The position numbers and the translations under genes were made by a program. Below are positions 1-7,725 of a stretch of DNA of 64,000 nt, piece by piece (within the stretch, counting starts at the first letter, position 1; each line of letters begins with the position of its first letter). The DNA lies in assembly GCA_964445645.1 (NCBI GenBank), contig CAYULH010000008.1, positions 6,147 to 70,146 of the forward strand, read 5' to 3'. The stretch comes from Aureispira sp964445645 (lineage in GTDB: Bacteria > Bacteroidota > Bacteroidia > Chitinophagales > Saprospiraceae). The notes below the pieces were generated by a model. It was not told the origin of the DNA and did no database searches. It worked only from the letters and a program-made list of their open reading frames with translations.

Positions 1-1057
1 CAAACCAAAGCTTGAGTGCTCTAAAGCGTCTGCCCAATGGCACCCCCCAATCTCTGTAATCATTGACCACCCCTCTAGTGGCTGTTTTGAGGTATTCGGG
101 CAAAATCTCAAAGGTTTGGAGCAGGGCTTCTTTGTCTTTTACATAATAAAGCGAACAATCAAAATTGGTGAACAGCCATTTGTGGGCATTGGTCACAAAA
201 CTATCTACTTGTTCCATACCTTCAAGCAGGTATTGGTATTCGGGCAATAGCAATACCACTCCTGCAAAGGCCGCATCTAAGTGCAACCAAACCTCCTGTT
301 CCCTGCAAATACGAGCAATAGGAGCCAAGGGATCGACGGCCGTAGTGCCTGTAGTGCCCAAAGCAGCGACCACACACATAGGGCGTAGCCCAGCGGCCTT
401 GTCGGCTTGTATGGCTTGTTCTAGGGCAGCAGCATCCATGCAGCCATGCCCTGTAGTGGCTATTTTGACCAAGTTGTCACTGCCCAAGCCTATAATTTTG
501 ACGGCTTTCTCTATAGAGGAATGGGTTTCGGTAGAGCAGTATACCCGCATGGCTGCTCCCTGAATGCCTTTTTTATTGCTTTGTTGTTGGGTGCATTGTT
601 CTCTGGCCGAGAGCAGGGCCGTGAGGGTAGCGGTGGAGGCGGTATCTTGGATCACGCCTTCCCAAGTATTGGGCAATTGAAAGGCATCTCGGAGCCAATG
701 GAGTACCCGTTCTTCTAGTTCGGCCGCAGCAGGAGAGGTTTCCCAAATCATACATTGAGCACCTAGAGTAGCGGTAAGCATCTCACCTAGTACAGATGGG
801 TAAGAGCTATTCCCTGGAAAATAAGCGTGAAAATTAGGATGTTGCCAATGTGTTATCCCCGGCAAAATGAGTTGTTGAAAATCTGCCATAATTGTTGCAA
901 ATGCTTCTCCTTGCTGGGGCATTTGTTCGGGCAGTTGCTTGTAAATAGCATAAGGCGCAACCTTGGATTTGACAGGATATTGGTCTACGTTTTCCAAGTA
1001 ATCGGCCATCCAATCTACTAGTGCGTGTGCGTGCTTTCTGAAATCTTTGTTGTTCAT
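1..1057 (-). CDS. PLP-dependent group II decarboxylase (aromatic-L-amino-acid decarboxylase type), 3' end outside window
   Basis: The reading frame opens at an ATG complementary to 1055-1057 (MNNKDFRKHAHALVDW) and stays open to the window edge, so about 352 residues are present and the C-terminus is missing. It shows the fold-type I decarboxylase pattern: an N-terminal swap region with HPNFHAYFP, then HLDAAFAG, the strand that contacts the PLP pyridine ring, and NAHKWL, whose Lys293 is the expected Schiff-base lysine. Family members decarboxylate aromatic amino acids or glutamate-like substrates; the substrate here cannot be read. The full family length is about 470-480 residues. It faces the same way as the acyltransferase gene, which lies 122 bp upstream of it. 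Decarboxylase assignment is strong; specificity is open. Confidence 0.9.
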   Translation of the reverse strand, partial: MNNKDFRKHAHALVDWMADYLENVDQYPVKSKVAPYAIYKQLPEQMPQQGEAFATIMADFQQLILPGITHWQHPNFHAYFPGNSSYPSVLGEMLTATLGAQCMIWETSPAAAELEERVLHWLRDAFQLPNTWEGVIQDTASTATLTALLSAREQCTQQQSNKKGIQGAAMRVYCSTETHSSIEKAVKIIGLGSDNLVKIATTGHGCMDAAALEQAIQADKAAGLRPMCVVAALGTTGTTAVDPLAPIARICREQEVWLHLDAAFAGVVLLLPEYQYLLEGMEQVDSFVTNAHKWLFTNFDCSLYYVKDKEALLQTFEILPEYLKTATRGVVNDYRDWGVPLGRRFRALKLWF

Positions 1058-1179
1058 ACAAGCAAGTTATAAAAAATGTAGAGGAAGCCCAATAACCAAT
1101 CTAGGATTAGGAGAGGGGTGGGGTGTTTTTGGGGAGTTTTGACTTTTGGGTTATGAATGAACGGGAGATAAAGGATGAG

Positions 1180-2172
1180 CTATACGGAAAATTTGTGCTT
1201 ATAATTCAAAAATGGTTTTTCGAGTATGTGGAAAGAAAAATACGCAATTGGAGTGGTAATAACAATGGTTGCAATGGCAGCTAAAAAGATACTTTCTTTA
1301 AATAGTTCAAAAGAATGCAATCCATGAAGTACCAGTGGGTGGTAGACGTAGATGCCAAATGAAATGGTTCCAATAAAGTCTAGCGTTTTATTTCTCAATT
1401 TGAATAGTGAATTATCGCTTACTTGTTGAATCAAGATGAATGCCACTAGAATAGAAAAAAGTTCAGGGTGAATAATGGAGGGGATTTTATGTTCAAAAAC
1501 CATCATCAAGGCAAATACCAAGTAGGTCAGAAGTTCTATTTTGGGGTTTATTATCCGTGTGACCCAGTGATGTTGATGGTAAAATAAATATGCAAAGAGC
1601 CCACCAATAGCCATGGATTGAAATTTACTCATGTATATGAAGGCATACGCACCCGACATTCCACCATAAATTAGGTAAAAACCAATTTTTAGGCTAAAAT
1701 AAACGGCTAATACTGCCAGCATAGCATATACAAATGACTTTGCATATTTGGCTATCCACGGCCAAAAAGAATAAAACTGTTCTTCGACTCCCAACGACCA
1801 AAAATGACCCAATAGTGGTGCTGAAAATGCTAATAGAGGGGCTAAGTTTCCAGCAAAAAAAATGTAATACCACAAGCTATTCGACCAGCCAAAGATTAGA
1901 ATAATTATAAAAATATAGGTGAAATATAGCGGCCATATTCTAAGTGTTCGCCTTATATAAAACTTCTTAATGTCCACATTTTCTGTGCGATCTTTCTCTT
2001 GAAGCAGTAAAAAACTGATTAAAAAACCACTAAGAACAAAAAAGATGGTAACCATGTTTGGAGCAAGTGATGTGGGCCCTATACCTGCATGGCCTATAAG
2101 AACCCCCAAGGCAGCCAAGGCTCTAATCTCGTTAAGACCCAAAAGAAATGTCTTATTATTGCTTTGTTTCAT
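1180..2172 (-). CDS. Acyltransferase 3 family membrane protein (OafA/YrhL-like)
   Basis: A 330-residue protein with about ten hydrophobic segments. It starts with LNEIRALAALGVLIGHAG, which carries the R and H typical of the first membrane helix of acyltransferase-3 proteins, and has HFWSLGVEEQFY, the conserved W-S-L-x-x-E-E-Q motif of the family. Such integral inner-membrane enzymes move acyl groups from cytoplasmic donors onto cell-surface sugars such as O-antigen, exopolysaccharide or peptidoglycan. The acceptor cannot be inferred, because no glycosyltransferase lies next to it. The length (about 330-380 expected) is complete. The preceding gene on the same strand, the Rpn nuclease, ends only 90 bp upstream, so the two could be co-transcribed. 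Confidence 0.88.
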   Translation of the reverse strand: MKQSNNKTFLLGLNEIRALAALGVLIGHAGIGPTSLAPNMVTIFFVLSGFLISFLLLQEKDRTENVDIKKFYIRRTLRIWPLYFTYIFIIILIFGWSNSLWYYIFFAGNLAPLLAFSAPLLGHFWSLGVEEQFYSFWPWIAKYAKSFVYAMLAVLAVYFSLKIGFYLIYGGMSGAYAFIYMSKFQSMAIGGLFAYLFYHQHHWVTRIINPKIELLTYLVFALMMVFEHKIPSIIHPELFSILVAFILIQQVSDNSLFKLRNKTLDFIGTISFGIYVYHPLVLHGLHSFELFKESIFLAAIATIVITTPIAYFSFHILEKPFLNYKHKFSV

Positions 2173-2261
2173 GATAAAGTTTTGGCTGTCCTATTTTGTG
2201 ATTGATGACAAGGCCAAGTTTGGTAGTGTTTCGCAAAGGGTGTTAATGGGCGGTACTATTT

Positions 2262-3143
2262 TTACAATTCCTCTATTGCCTCTTGCGATAGACCTGTATA
2301 TTTTTGAATTTTCTCCATAGGTTCGCCATCTTTTTTCATTTGTCTAGCTATCTCTAAGGTTCTTTGCTCCATGCCTTTTTCCATGCCTTTTTCCATGCCT
2401 TTTTCTATGCCTTTTTCCATGCCCTCAGCCATCGCAGTATCTACTACATTCTTCATATCTCGATACACCTTTAAACTACTTTCGTATTGTTTTTTTTCTC
2501 TTTCTGTAAATTTTGCTATTTCTGCCACTTCGAATAATTTTTTAAATACGATTTCTTGCAATGCTTTGGGGCGGTATTGTAGTTTTTGCAAATGCGTAAA
2601 CACATACATCCATTTATCAAAGCGTGTTTCCAATTCTTCTTGCGCCTTCTTAAACTTAGGTAATTCTATATAAATAAACTTTAACTTATCATAAAACACC
2701 TCACAATTCTGGTTTTTCAGCTCTATTATGTGCAATAATTCTTCCTCCTCCTTGTGCTCATCAAATTCAAAATCCAATATGCCTACCGAAAAAACTGGCT
2801 CTAAATGATAATCCCAATCTCCTTTCTTCCCTTGCTCTTGTATCGGATAGGAAGCATAAAATAGGCTTCTGTCCTTGAAGTAATGTTGCTTCGCCTTTTG
2901 CATTTCTACAATAAACCGTTCATCATCCTCTCCTATACAGTATATATCAAATACAGCTTTTCTGTCTATTTCTAGCTTGCCAAAATGTTCATTACTAGAA
3001 TAACTTAAGTCTTTTATTTTTCGGTTGGGTAAAATCTCATTGAGGAAATCAATCAACAAATCTTTATTTGGCTCTGTCCCAAATAATTTTTTGAATCCAA
3101 AATCTGTCAATGGGTTGATATATTTTTCTTCTGTGGTCTTCAT
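2262..3143 (-). CDS. Rpn family recombination-promoting nuclease / PD-(D/E)XK transposase-like protein
   Basis: A 293-residue protein. It starts with YINPLTDFGFKKLFG, the signature opening of the PDDEXK_2/Rpn family. The nuclease core follows: D in KAVFDIYC near residue 66 and E-x-Q in RFIVEMQK near 80. The C-terminal third is helical and ends in a run of four-residue MEKG repeats, then a short tail (KYTGLSQEAIEEL) common in this family. These proteins derive from transposases and cut DNA in a RecA-independent recombination process; many are now thought to act as anti-phage genes. The copy is intact. A second copy at 5476-5682 has lost its core and start codon. The start chosen is the ATG before KTTEEKYINPL. 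Confidence 0.88.
   Translation of the reverse strand: MKTTEEKYINPLTDFGFKKLFGTEPNKDLLIDFLNEILPNRKIKDLSYSSNEHFGKLEIDRKAVFDIYCIGEDDERFIVEMQKAKQHYFKDRSLFYASYPIQEQGKKGDWDYHLEPVFSVGILDFEFDEHKEEEELLHIIELKNQNCEVFYDKLKFIYIELPKFKKAQEELETRFDKWMYVFTHLQKLQYRPKALQEIVFKKLFEVAEIAKFTEREKKQYESSLKVYRDMKNVVDTAMAEGMEKGIEKGMEKGMEKGMEQRTLEIARQMKKDGEPMEKIQKYTGLSQEAIEEL
2369..2420 (-). repeat. In-frame 12-bp tandem repeat in the Rpn nuclease gene
   Basis: The 12-bp unit, about four copies with one base change, encodes the MEKG tetrapeptide repeats near the C-terminus. Because it is in frame, gain or loss of units changes protein length without breaking the gene. The second Rpn copy has only one or two units at the same place. 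Confidence 0.8.
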
Positions 3144-3328
3144 GTATTCTTTCTTTACGCTCTGTTGCTGCTAAAAATACGATTTTTCTATTTTCATTAG
3201 TTGAATGCGCTGTTTTTTCTTGCCTTTTTTGTTTATTCCCAATTTTGCCAATAATCCCTATCCCACAAAAAGCGAAATCGAACAAAGTGGTCCTTTCTGT
3301 CATATAATTTTAAGGCCATTGCAAAATG
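3144..3328. repeat. Direct repeat, copy 1 (upstream of the intact Rpn gene)
   Basis: The stretch from the Rpn start codon to position 3328 is almost identical to 5683-5866, upstream of the Rpn remnant. Identity stops abruptly after the shared GGCCATTGCAAAATG. On the minus strand it carries the last codons of a lost upstream gene, ending in RDYWQNWE and a stop, so a gene end plus Rpn was duplicated as one block. Confidence 0.85.
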
Positions 3329-3397
3329 TATTACTAGTGCTAGTGAAGTAGTATTGCGGCTGTATATTTGGTTAGGATCAGTTTTGGGTGAACTTTA

Positions 3398-3877
3398 CTA
3401 TTTTAACGATGCTCCACAAGATAAGGCAACTTGCTTTAGGTCTTTTATGGCTTTTTTTAGTGAGGCTTTACTTTTGTGTGAGAATCCGAATATCTTACAT
3501 TCTTGTTCTATCTCTTTATAGAGTTGTGGCAACTTTTTAGATTGTGTAGAATCAAGAGGTGTTAGTTTGGAAATAGTTATTCCTTCTCCGTTTTCAAAGT
3601 GATAGTAAGATATATAAGATTTAGACGAGTGATTGATAAGCGTATCAATTTTATCTAATTGATTCCAAAAAATCGTTTTCGTAATGGTGCCTACCCTTTC
3701 TCCATCTTTTTGTGTAATAGTGCAAGTACAATCATCTATTGCATCAAGAGCTAGATAATAGGACGCTTCATTTTCTATTTTTTTAAGCGTTTCTTTTAAA
3801 AGGTTAGATTTATCTTGTGTTTGATTCTTGCAAGAACTAAATATTAGAACCAGTCCAACAATAAGTATTGTTTTCAT
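3398..3877 (-). CDS. Small lipoprotein of unknown function, overlapping the OmpA-like gene
   Basis: A 159-residue protein beginning MKTILIVGLVLIFSSCKN, a lipoprotein signal with lipobox FSSC, so it should be anchored in a periplasmic or surface-facing membrane after Cys16. The mature part is charged and shows no domain I recognise; three further cysteines (DDCTCT and the C-terminal CGAS) are visible. Its ATG overlaps the TAA of the upstream 511-residue gene by one base (TAATG), so the two are translationally coupled. A large protein coupled to a small lipoprotein resembles a toxin/immunity layout, but this is inference. Both lie between the two Rpn repeat copies. Confidence 0.75.
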   Translation of the reverse strand: MKTILIVGLVLIFSSCKNQTQDKSNLLKETLKKIENEASYYLALDAIDDCTCTITQKDGERVGTITKTIFWNQLDKIDTLINHSSKSYISYYHFENGEGITISKLTPLDSTQSKKLPQLYKEIEQECKIFGFSHKSKASLKKAIKDLKQVALSCGASLK

Positions 3878-5412
3878 TATTTAATAAAATTTATGGTTAC
3901 TTTTCTATCATCATCCTGTGTTCCTTTACATGCGCCAGCTTTTGGGATGAGTTGATTCTCATTGATGTTATATTCTTCTTCAAAAAGTAGCTTAATGCGG
4001 TGAGCACGAATTAACATCAAGTCCTTAACTGTATTTCTTCCTGAAGGGGTAAATTTTGTTTCAATATCTTCTTTTACATTTCCACTAGGAACGGGCAGGT
4101 TGATGTCTCCATTTTCGCAGTTAAGGGTATTTCCAATTATCTGTAGTTTTATTTGAGGGTGTGCTTTTAAGAAATCTGCTATTTTTTTCAATTGGTCATC
4201 ATCTTTCTTGTTTATTTTATTAGAATCACCATCAAATACAATTTCTAGTTTACTTGGATAAAGATATTCTTCGGGTATGTCATCTTTCTTAGTTTTTATC
4301 TCGAAACAATCATTTTTAAGTCCTTTTATATCTTCTTCAAATGCACCAATTTTCTTTGTCCAAACCTCCACTAAAATAGCCGTATTGTTCTCTTGGTCAT
4401 TTTCCTTGCTATGAAATTGTTTTAATTCCTCTACTAGCTCTTTTTGTTTCGAAATACTTTGTTGCATTTCTTTTTTTAATTGAACGCTCTCTTCTGGAGG
4501 CAGAATACCCTCACCACATTTATCTAAATACGCATCATATAGATTCTGAAAACCAAAATCATCCCAGTCAGGTACTTCTATGACTTTTTCTATATAATTT
4601 TTTGGAGCTGTTTTTCCTACATTGACATACCAACTTCCACTACCAATAACAGCAGCTTTTTTAGGAGTATATTCATAATCTCTACCTAAATTTTTGTGTT
4701 GTTCATAAGATACTTTTCCTGATTTTAGAAAAATATCCATCAATTGTTTATCAAAAGCAGTTTCTAATTTATTGGAATCTTTTAGATGTTGGTAAGTTCC
4801 ATCCTCATAGCTGTAGTATTTCACCAATAAAGGAATATTATTAGAGTCTTTGCCAGCATATTCTACTTTGTTATGTACTTTGGTTACATAATTGGCTCCC
4901 ACAAAATCAATTCTACCCCATTGTGTACCATCAGGATTAGTTCCTGTGATGATACAATAGATTTTAGCAGTCTCTACCTTTTCAAGAGTCGCTATTCTCT
5001 CTTTGGTTGCTTCTGTTTTTTCAAGATTCTTTTTTAGGATGGCGAGTTCTTTATCATTTTCACTTTCGGCATTTTTCCATAGCTTCCTCAAATAAGGATT
5101 AGATCCTTTGCATTTTTGGTTAAATGTTTCCAGTGCTTTTTGATACGTCTTTTTGTTCTCTACAGTTGGTTTGGATGTTGCTTTTTTATTAGATTCAATG
5201 ACGATTTCATACAGGTTGTCCAAATCTCCATCTTCCAACTCTAATTCTATTATTTTTTCTTGGATGATTTTTATTTGATGCTCTAGGTGGTCTAGTTTAG
5301 TTTGTTCCTCTTCATCAATTCTGCCGTCTGCTAAGAATAGTTTTCTGTATTTTGTTAGCTTTATCTCAATCACTTTTAGTGTTTGTTTTAGCTTGTCGAG
5401 TTTATCACTCAT
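3877..5412 (-). CDS. Signal-less protein with coiled-coil N-terminus and C-terminal OmpA-like domain
   Basis: A 511-residue protein. Residues 1-70 are highly charged and helical (KLTKYRKLFLADGRIDEEE), and residues 95-150 form another coiled coil. A middle domain of about 150-310 (KIYCIITGTNPDGTQWGRIDF onward) is unfamiliar to me, and 320-385 is helical. The last 130 residues look like an OmpA/MotB-type peptidoglycan-binding domain: LEIVFDGDSNKINKKDDDQL, LQIIGNT, RAHRIKLLFEE, ending in DDDRKVTINFIK. There is no signal peptide, which is unusual for a periplasmic domain and suggests contractile-injection-type delivery or a non-classical route. It is coupled to the lipoprotein gene downstream. 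Function is not known. Confidence 0.7.
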   Translation of the reverse strand: MSDKLDKLKQTLKVIEIKLTKYRKLFLADGRIDEEEQTKLDHLEHQIKIIQEKIIELELEDGDLDNLYEIVIESNKKATSKPTVENKKTYQKALETFNQKCKGSNPYLRKLWKNAESENDKELAILKKNLEKTEATKERIATLEKVETAKIYCIITGTNPDGTQWGRIDFVGANYVTKVHNKVEYAGKDSNNIPLLVKYYSYEDGTYQHLKDSNKLETAFDKQLMDIFLKSGKVSYEQHKNLGRDYEYTPKKAAVIGSGSWYVNVGKTAPKNYIEKVIEVPDWDDFGFQNLYDAYLDKCGEGILPPEESVQLKKEMQQSISKQKELVEELKQFHSKENDQENNTAILVEVWTKKIGAFEEDIKGLKNDCFEIKTKKDDIPEEYLYPSKLEIVFDGDSNKINKKDDDQLKKIADFLKAHPQIKLQIIGNTLNCENGDINLPVPSGNVKEDIETKFTPSGRNTVKDLMLIRAHRIKLLFEEEYNINENQLIPKAGACKGTQDDDRKVTINFIK

Positions 5413-5475
5413 ACTATTGGTTGTTCGTGTTTTGGAGGGTGGTTGGTCGCCTCGAATGGTCTTGCTTTTCTTGTT

Positions 5476-5682
5476 TTACAATTTCTCTATTGCCTCTTGC
5501 GATAAACCTGTATATTTTTGAATTTTATCCATAGGTTCGCCATCTTTTTTCATTTGTCTAGCTATCTCAAAGGTTCTTTGCTCTATGCCTTTTTCCATGC
5601 CCTCAGCTCTAGCTGTATCTACCACGTTTTTAATGTCTCTGCTCATAAGTGGGTTGATATATATTTTTTCTGTAGTCCTCGT
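5476..5682 (-). pseudogene. Remnant of a second Rpn-type nuclease gene (internal deletion, lost start)
   Basis: On the minus strand this 69-codon frame reads the first dozen codons of the Rpn nuclease (TTEKIYINPL), then jumps straight to its C-terminal part (MSRDIKNVVDTARAEG) and ends with the same QKYTGLSQEAIEEL tail. About 640 bp encoding the catalytic core are missing, in frame. The codon matching the intact copy's ATG is ACG, so translation from the old start is lost, although the internal ATG at the junction could still give about 56 residues. Upstream sequence to 5866 matches the region upstream of the intact copy, so it arose by duplication of that locus. Confidence 0.85.
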
Positions 5683-5866
5683 GTATCATCTTTTACTCTC
5701 TTTTCCTGCTAAATTAACGATTTTGCTATTTTCATTAATTGAATGCGCTGTTTTTTCTTGCCTTTTTTGTTTATCCCCAATTTTGCCAATAATCCCTATC
5801 CCACAAAAAGCGAAATCGAACAAAGTGGTCCTTTCTGTCATATAATTTTAAGGCCATTGCAAAATG
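5683..5866. repeat. Direct repeat, copy 2 (upstream of the Rpn remnant)
   Basis: Near-identical partner of 3144-3328. Here the homology runs into a longer piece of the upstream gene (5771-6057), which shows this copy keeps the ancestral junction while copy 1 was cut at GCAAAATG. Confidence 0.85.
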
Positions 5867-6057
5867 CAGATAAAACAAGATTTCCTCCTTTTCAATTGCT
5901 TCCAACCACTCTTCAAAATCTGGATGAACATCATAGCCTATTATTCTAGTCGAATAATCTTTGTTGGAAATGCTGTAACAATCGACTTTATTCCTTGATA
6001 GGCACTTTGCCAGTCAGCTTGGTTGATGCTTGATGGCTGTAGGTGTAGTTGAAGCAT
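5771..6057 (-). pseudogene. Frameshifted small gene of unknown function
   Basis: Starting at an ATG complementary to 6055-6057, one frame reads MLQLHLQPSSINQADW and stays open for about 38 codons to AFPTKIIRLE and a stop. A second frame then continues with sensible protein sequence (GYDVHPDFEEWLEAIEKEE, then LKLYDRKDHFVRFRF) to a TAA at 5771. The total length is 95 codons plus two bases, as expected for a single frameshift near 5945. The last 30 codons are duplicated ahead of the intact Rpn gene (ending 3241). I do not recognise the family. Confidence 0.6.
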
Positions 6058-6197
6058 TTTTGGGGTTGGTTTTTTTCTTTTTCTATGGAGGCTAAGATTC
6101 TATACTTTGTTCTAATCCGTTTTATCTTCTTTTTTCTGAGCTTTGATATATGTTGTGTCGTCTTCTCTTTTAATTGATTTTATGATGTTATTAGTGT

Positions 6198-6419
6198 CTA
6201 TTTTCTAAACCTGTCGAATTCGACACCTTTAAAATTTGGGTTGTGAAGCGTTTCCCATAAGCCTATAAATTCTACCGTATTCCTATTCCGCATCCAGTTT
6301 CTGATGTGATCTGAACCTTCTTCACCTCTAACCATGTCTGTGAGACAGATGTAGTCATCGTTTTCTTTAGTTTCAATGCTGATTATTTTATTATCGACTT
6401 CTATCTTCTTTTTAGCCAT
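6198..6419 (-). CDS. KilA-N domain protein, truncated
   Basis: A 73-residue protein with the beginning of a KilA-N DNA-binding domain: DDYICLTDMVR, DHIRNWMRNRNTVEFIGLWE and NPNFKGVEFDRFRK. In full-length relatives (about 250-280 residues) the domain continues directly after FDRFR; here a stop follows at once, so this is likely a 3'-truncated gene. KilA-N proteins are phage or mobile-element DNA-binding proteins. It faces the same way as the HNH and PLD nuclease genes and follows an attC-like spacer, so it could be the last member of a cassette series. Whether the fragment is expressed is unclear. Confidence 0.7.
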   Translation of the reverse strand: MAKKKIEVDNKIISIETKENDDYICLTDMVRGEEGSDHIRNWMRNRNTVEFIGLWETLHNPNFKGVEFDRFRK

Positions 6420-6480
6420 TTTGTTCCAACTTTGTATTTGGCTCTAAGGTATTGAATTTGGGGGATTTTATGACGATTTC

Positions 6481-6662
6481 TTAATGGATGAGAACGCCAA
6501 AGGCATTCCTCGAATGGTTTATGTATATTTATGTGTCATAGGTCATGTGCATCTCAATATAGCTGTTGCTTGATCAAAATCACAGATTTTGTGGTGTTAA
6601 ACAAAGTGCCTAAACTTTAGCTTTAGCCCAGAAATGTAGGATGAATATAGCTCTTGTTAGCT
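6481..6662 (-). other. attC-like cassette junction after the HNH nuclease gene (candidate)
   Basis: Read on the minus strand, AGCTAAC overlaps the stop codon of the HNH gene. The spacer ends in TTCTCATCCATTAAGAA before the KilA-N gene. The spacer at 7632-7725 has the same AGCTAAC at its start and TTCTCACCCATTAAAAT at its end. Inside, GCTAACAAGAGC faces a partly complementary GGCACTTTGTTTAAC (rc near 6597-6611), as R and L boxes of attC sites do. Inference only. Confidence 0.4.
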
Positions 6663-7511
6663 GCCGTAACTTTTGTCCAAATAGCCTTTACCATTACAGT
6701 TAAAACAAATTCCTGCTTTGTGGTAATAGAATTCTGGAATGTAGCCTGAACCGTTACATTTTTTGCAGAATGGTTTATATTTGAAATCGTGAAGTAATTC
6801 ATCTGTGAATACCTGTACTTGATGATTTTCGTGATAATCATAGTGGCAATGAAAGCAAAGTGTAATAAGTGCATCGTTTGAATATTCCCAAGGCTTTTTA
6901 TTTAGGATATAATATTTATGATGGACGTGTAAGCCATTAACATATATAAACTCAAAATCATCATTTTCATTGAAAGAAGGTAAGATTTTAGAACAAAGGT
7001 CAATTTTGTTTTGAGGATAGAGACTCTTTTGGGATAAATATTTTTCTTCAGGAGATTGTTCTGAGCTTTTTGCTATTGCAATTAGTTCTGCATAACGGGC
7101 ATTGACTTTTTTAACAAACAGCTTTATATTTCTCGGCAATTTTGAAAATTCACCCCGAAAATAAACTTGATAATATCCAGTTACAATATCGTGGTCAAAT
7201 AATTCTATTTTCCAAGATTCAGGAGAATGCGAATTTGCTTGGATTCCTTTAAAAAAGTATTTACAATTCGTGTCTTTTAATAGTTTTTCATTTTGGCAGG
7301 TCTGACATCTGTATTTATCTCTTTTAAGAATTAGGGTTCTTTTTTTTCTCCATTCTTGAGTCTGTAAAAGTTTACTATAGTCAGTACCTGCTTCTAACAC
7401 AGAGAAGGAAGTGGGAGTTTTGTAGAGAATTGCATTTTTTTTTGCTGCATTCAAAGCTGTTTTTTTTCTTCCTTCTTCCTCTCTTTGTTTTAATTCATCC
7501 AAAAAACTCAT
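6657..7511 (-). CDS. HNH-type nuclease with C-terminal DnaJ-like zinc repeats
   Basis: A 284-residue protein. Residues 52-72 (EWRKKRTLILKRDKYRCQTC) and 194-222 (LHVHHKYYI then LITLCFHCH) give the CxxC, HH and CxxC layout of an HNH/McrA-like nuclease, with His197/His198 as likely catalytic or metal residues. An insert of about 115 residues separates the two halves. The C-terminus adds two CxxCxGxG repeats (residues 249-256 and 269-276), as in the DnaJ zinc-finger domain, which suggests a nucleic-acid or protein-binding tail. It stands alone between two attC-like spacers. Such isolated HNH genes are common in defence or cassette regions; a role in defence is inferred. Confidence 0.75.
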   Translation of the reverse strand: MSFLDELKQREEEGRKKTALNAAKKNAILYKTPTSFSVLEAGTDYSKLLQTQEWRKKRTLILKRDKYRCQTCQNEKLLKDTNCKYFFKGIQANSHSPESWKIELFDHDIVTGYYQVYFRGEFSKLPRNIKLFVKKVNARYAELIAIAKSSEQSPEEKYLSQKSLYPQNKIDLCSKILPSFNENDDFEFIYVNGLHVHHKYYILNKKPWEYSNDALITLCFHCHYDYHENHQVQVFTDELLHDFKYKPFCKKCNGSGYIPEFYYHKAGICFNCNGKGYLDKSYGS

Positions 7512-7631
7512 TATTATTTATTTTATGATTAGGTTTGGTGTCTATTTGAAAATCAAATCAGACATTTTTTGATTTTCTCACAAATTCTACGTTTTAACAA
7601 TAATTTTGTATAAGGACAAAGTAACTAAATT

Positions 7632-7725
7632 TTAATGGGTGAGAATGGCCGATAACGTCCCCGCATAAACGACGTGACCAGCTTTTGCTGGGCATGACCG
7701 CTGTATGCTTTATTAGCGGTTAGCT
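7632..7725 (-). other. attC-like imperfect palindrome between PLD and HNH genes (candidate)
   Basis: On the minus strand the PLD gene ends inside AGCTAACCGCTAATAAAGC. The 94-bp spacer contains a CCAGC-AAAA-GCTGG hairpin and closes with TATGCGGGGACGTTATCGG, whose reverse complement resembles the opening CCGCTAATAAAGCATA (shared CCG, TAA and GCATA blocks). It is followed by TTCTCACCCATTAA, shared with the next spacer. This is the shape of an integron attC site or a related Bacteroidota cassette boundary. Confidence 0.45.

Noticed and set aside
1..1061. Short frames on both strands within the decarboxylase gene
   Set aside because: They are out-of-frame shadows of the clear PLP decarboxylase frame, which itself is open to the window edge.
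3064..3303. 79-codon minus-strand frame overlapping the Rpn start
   Set aside because: It is read out of frame with the Rpn gene and with the copied gene end; its codons do not give a recognisable protein, and it spans the non-coding direct repeat.
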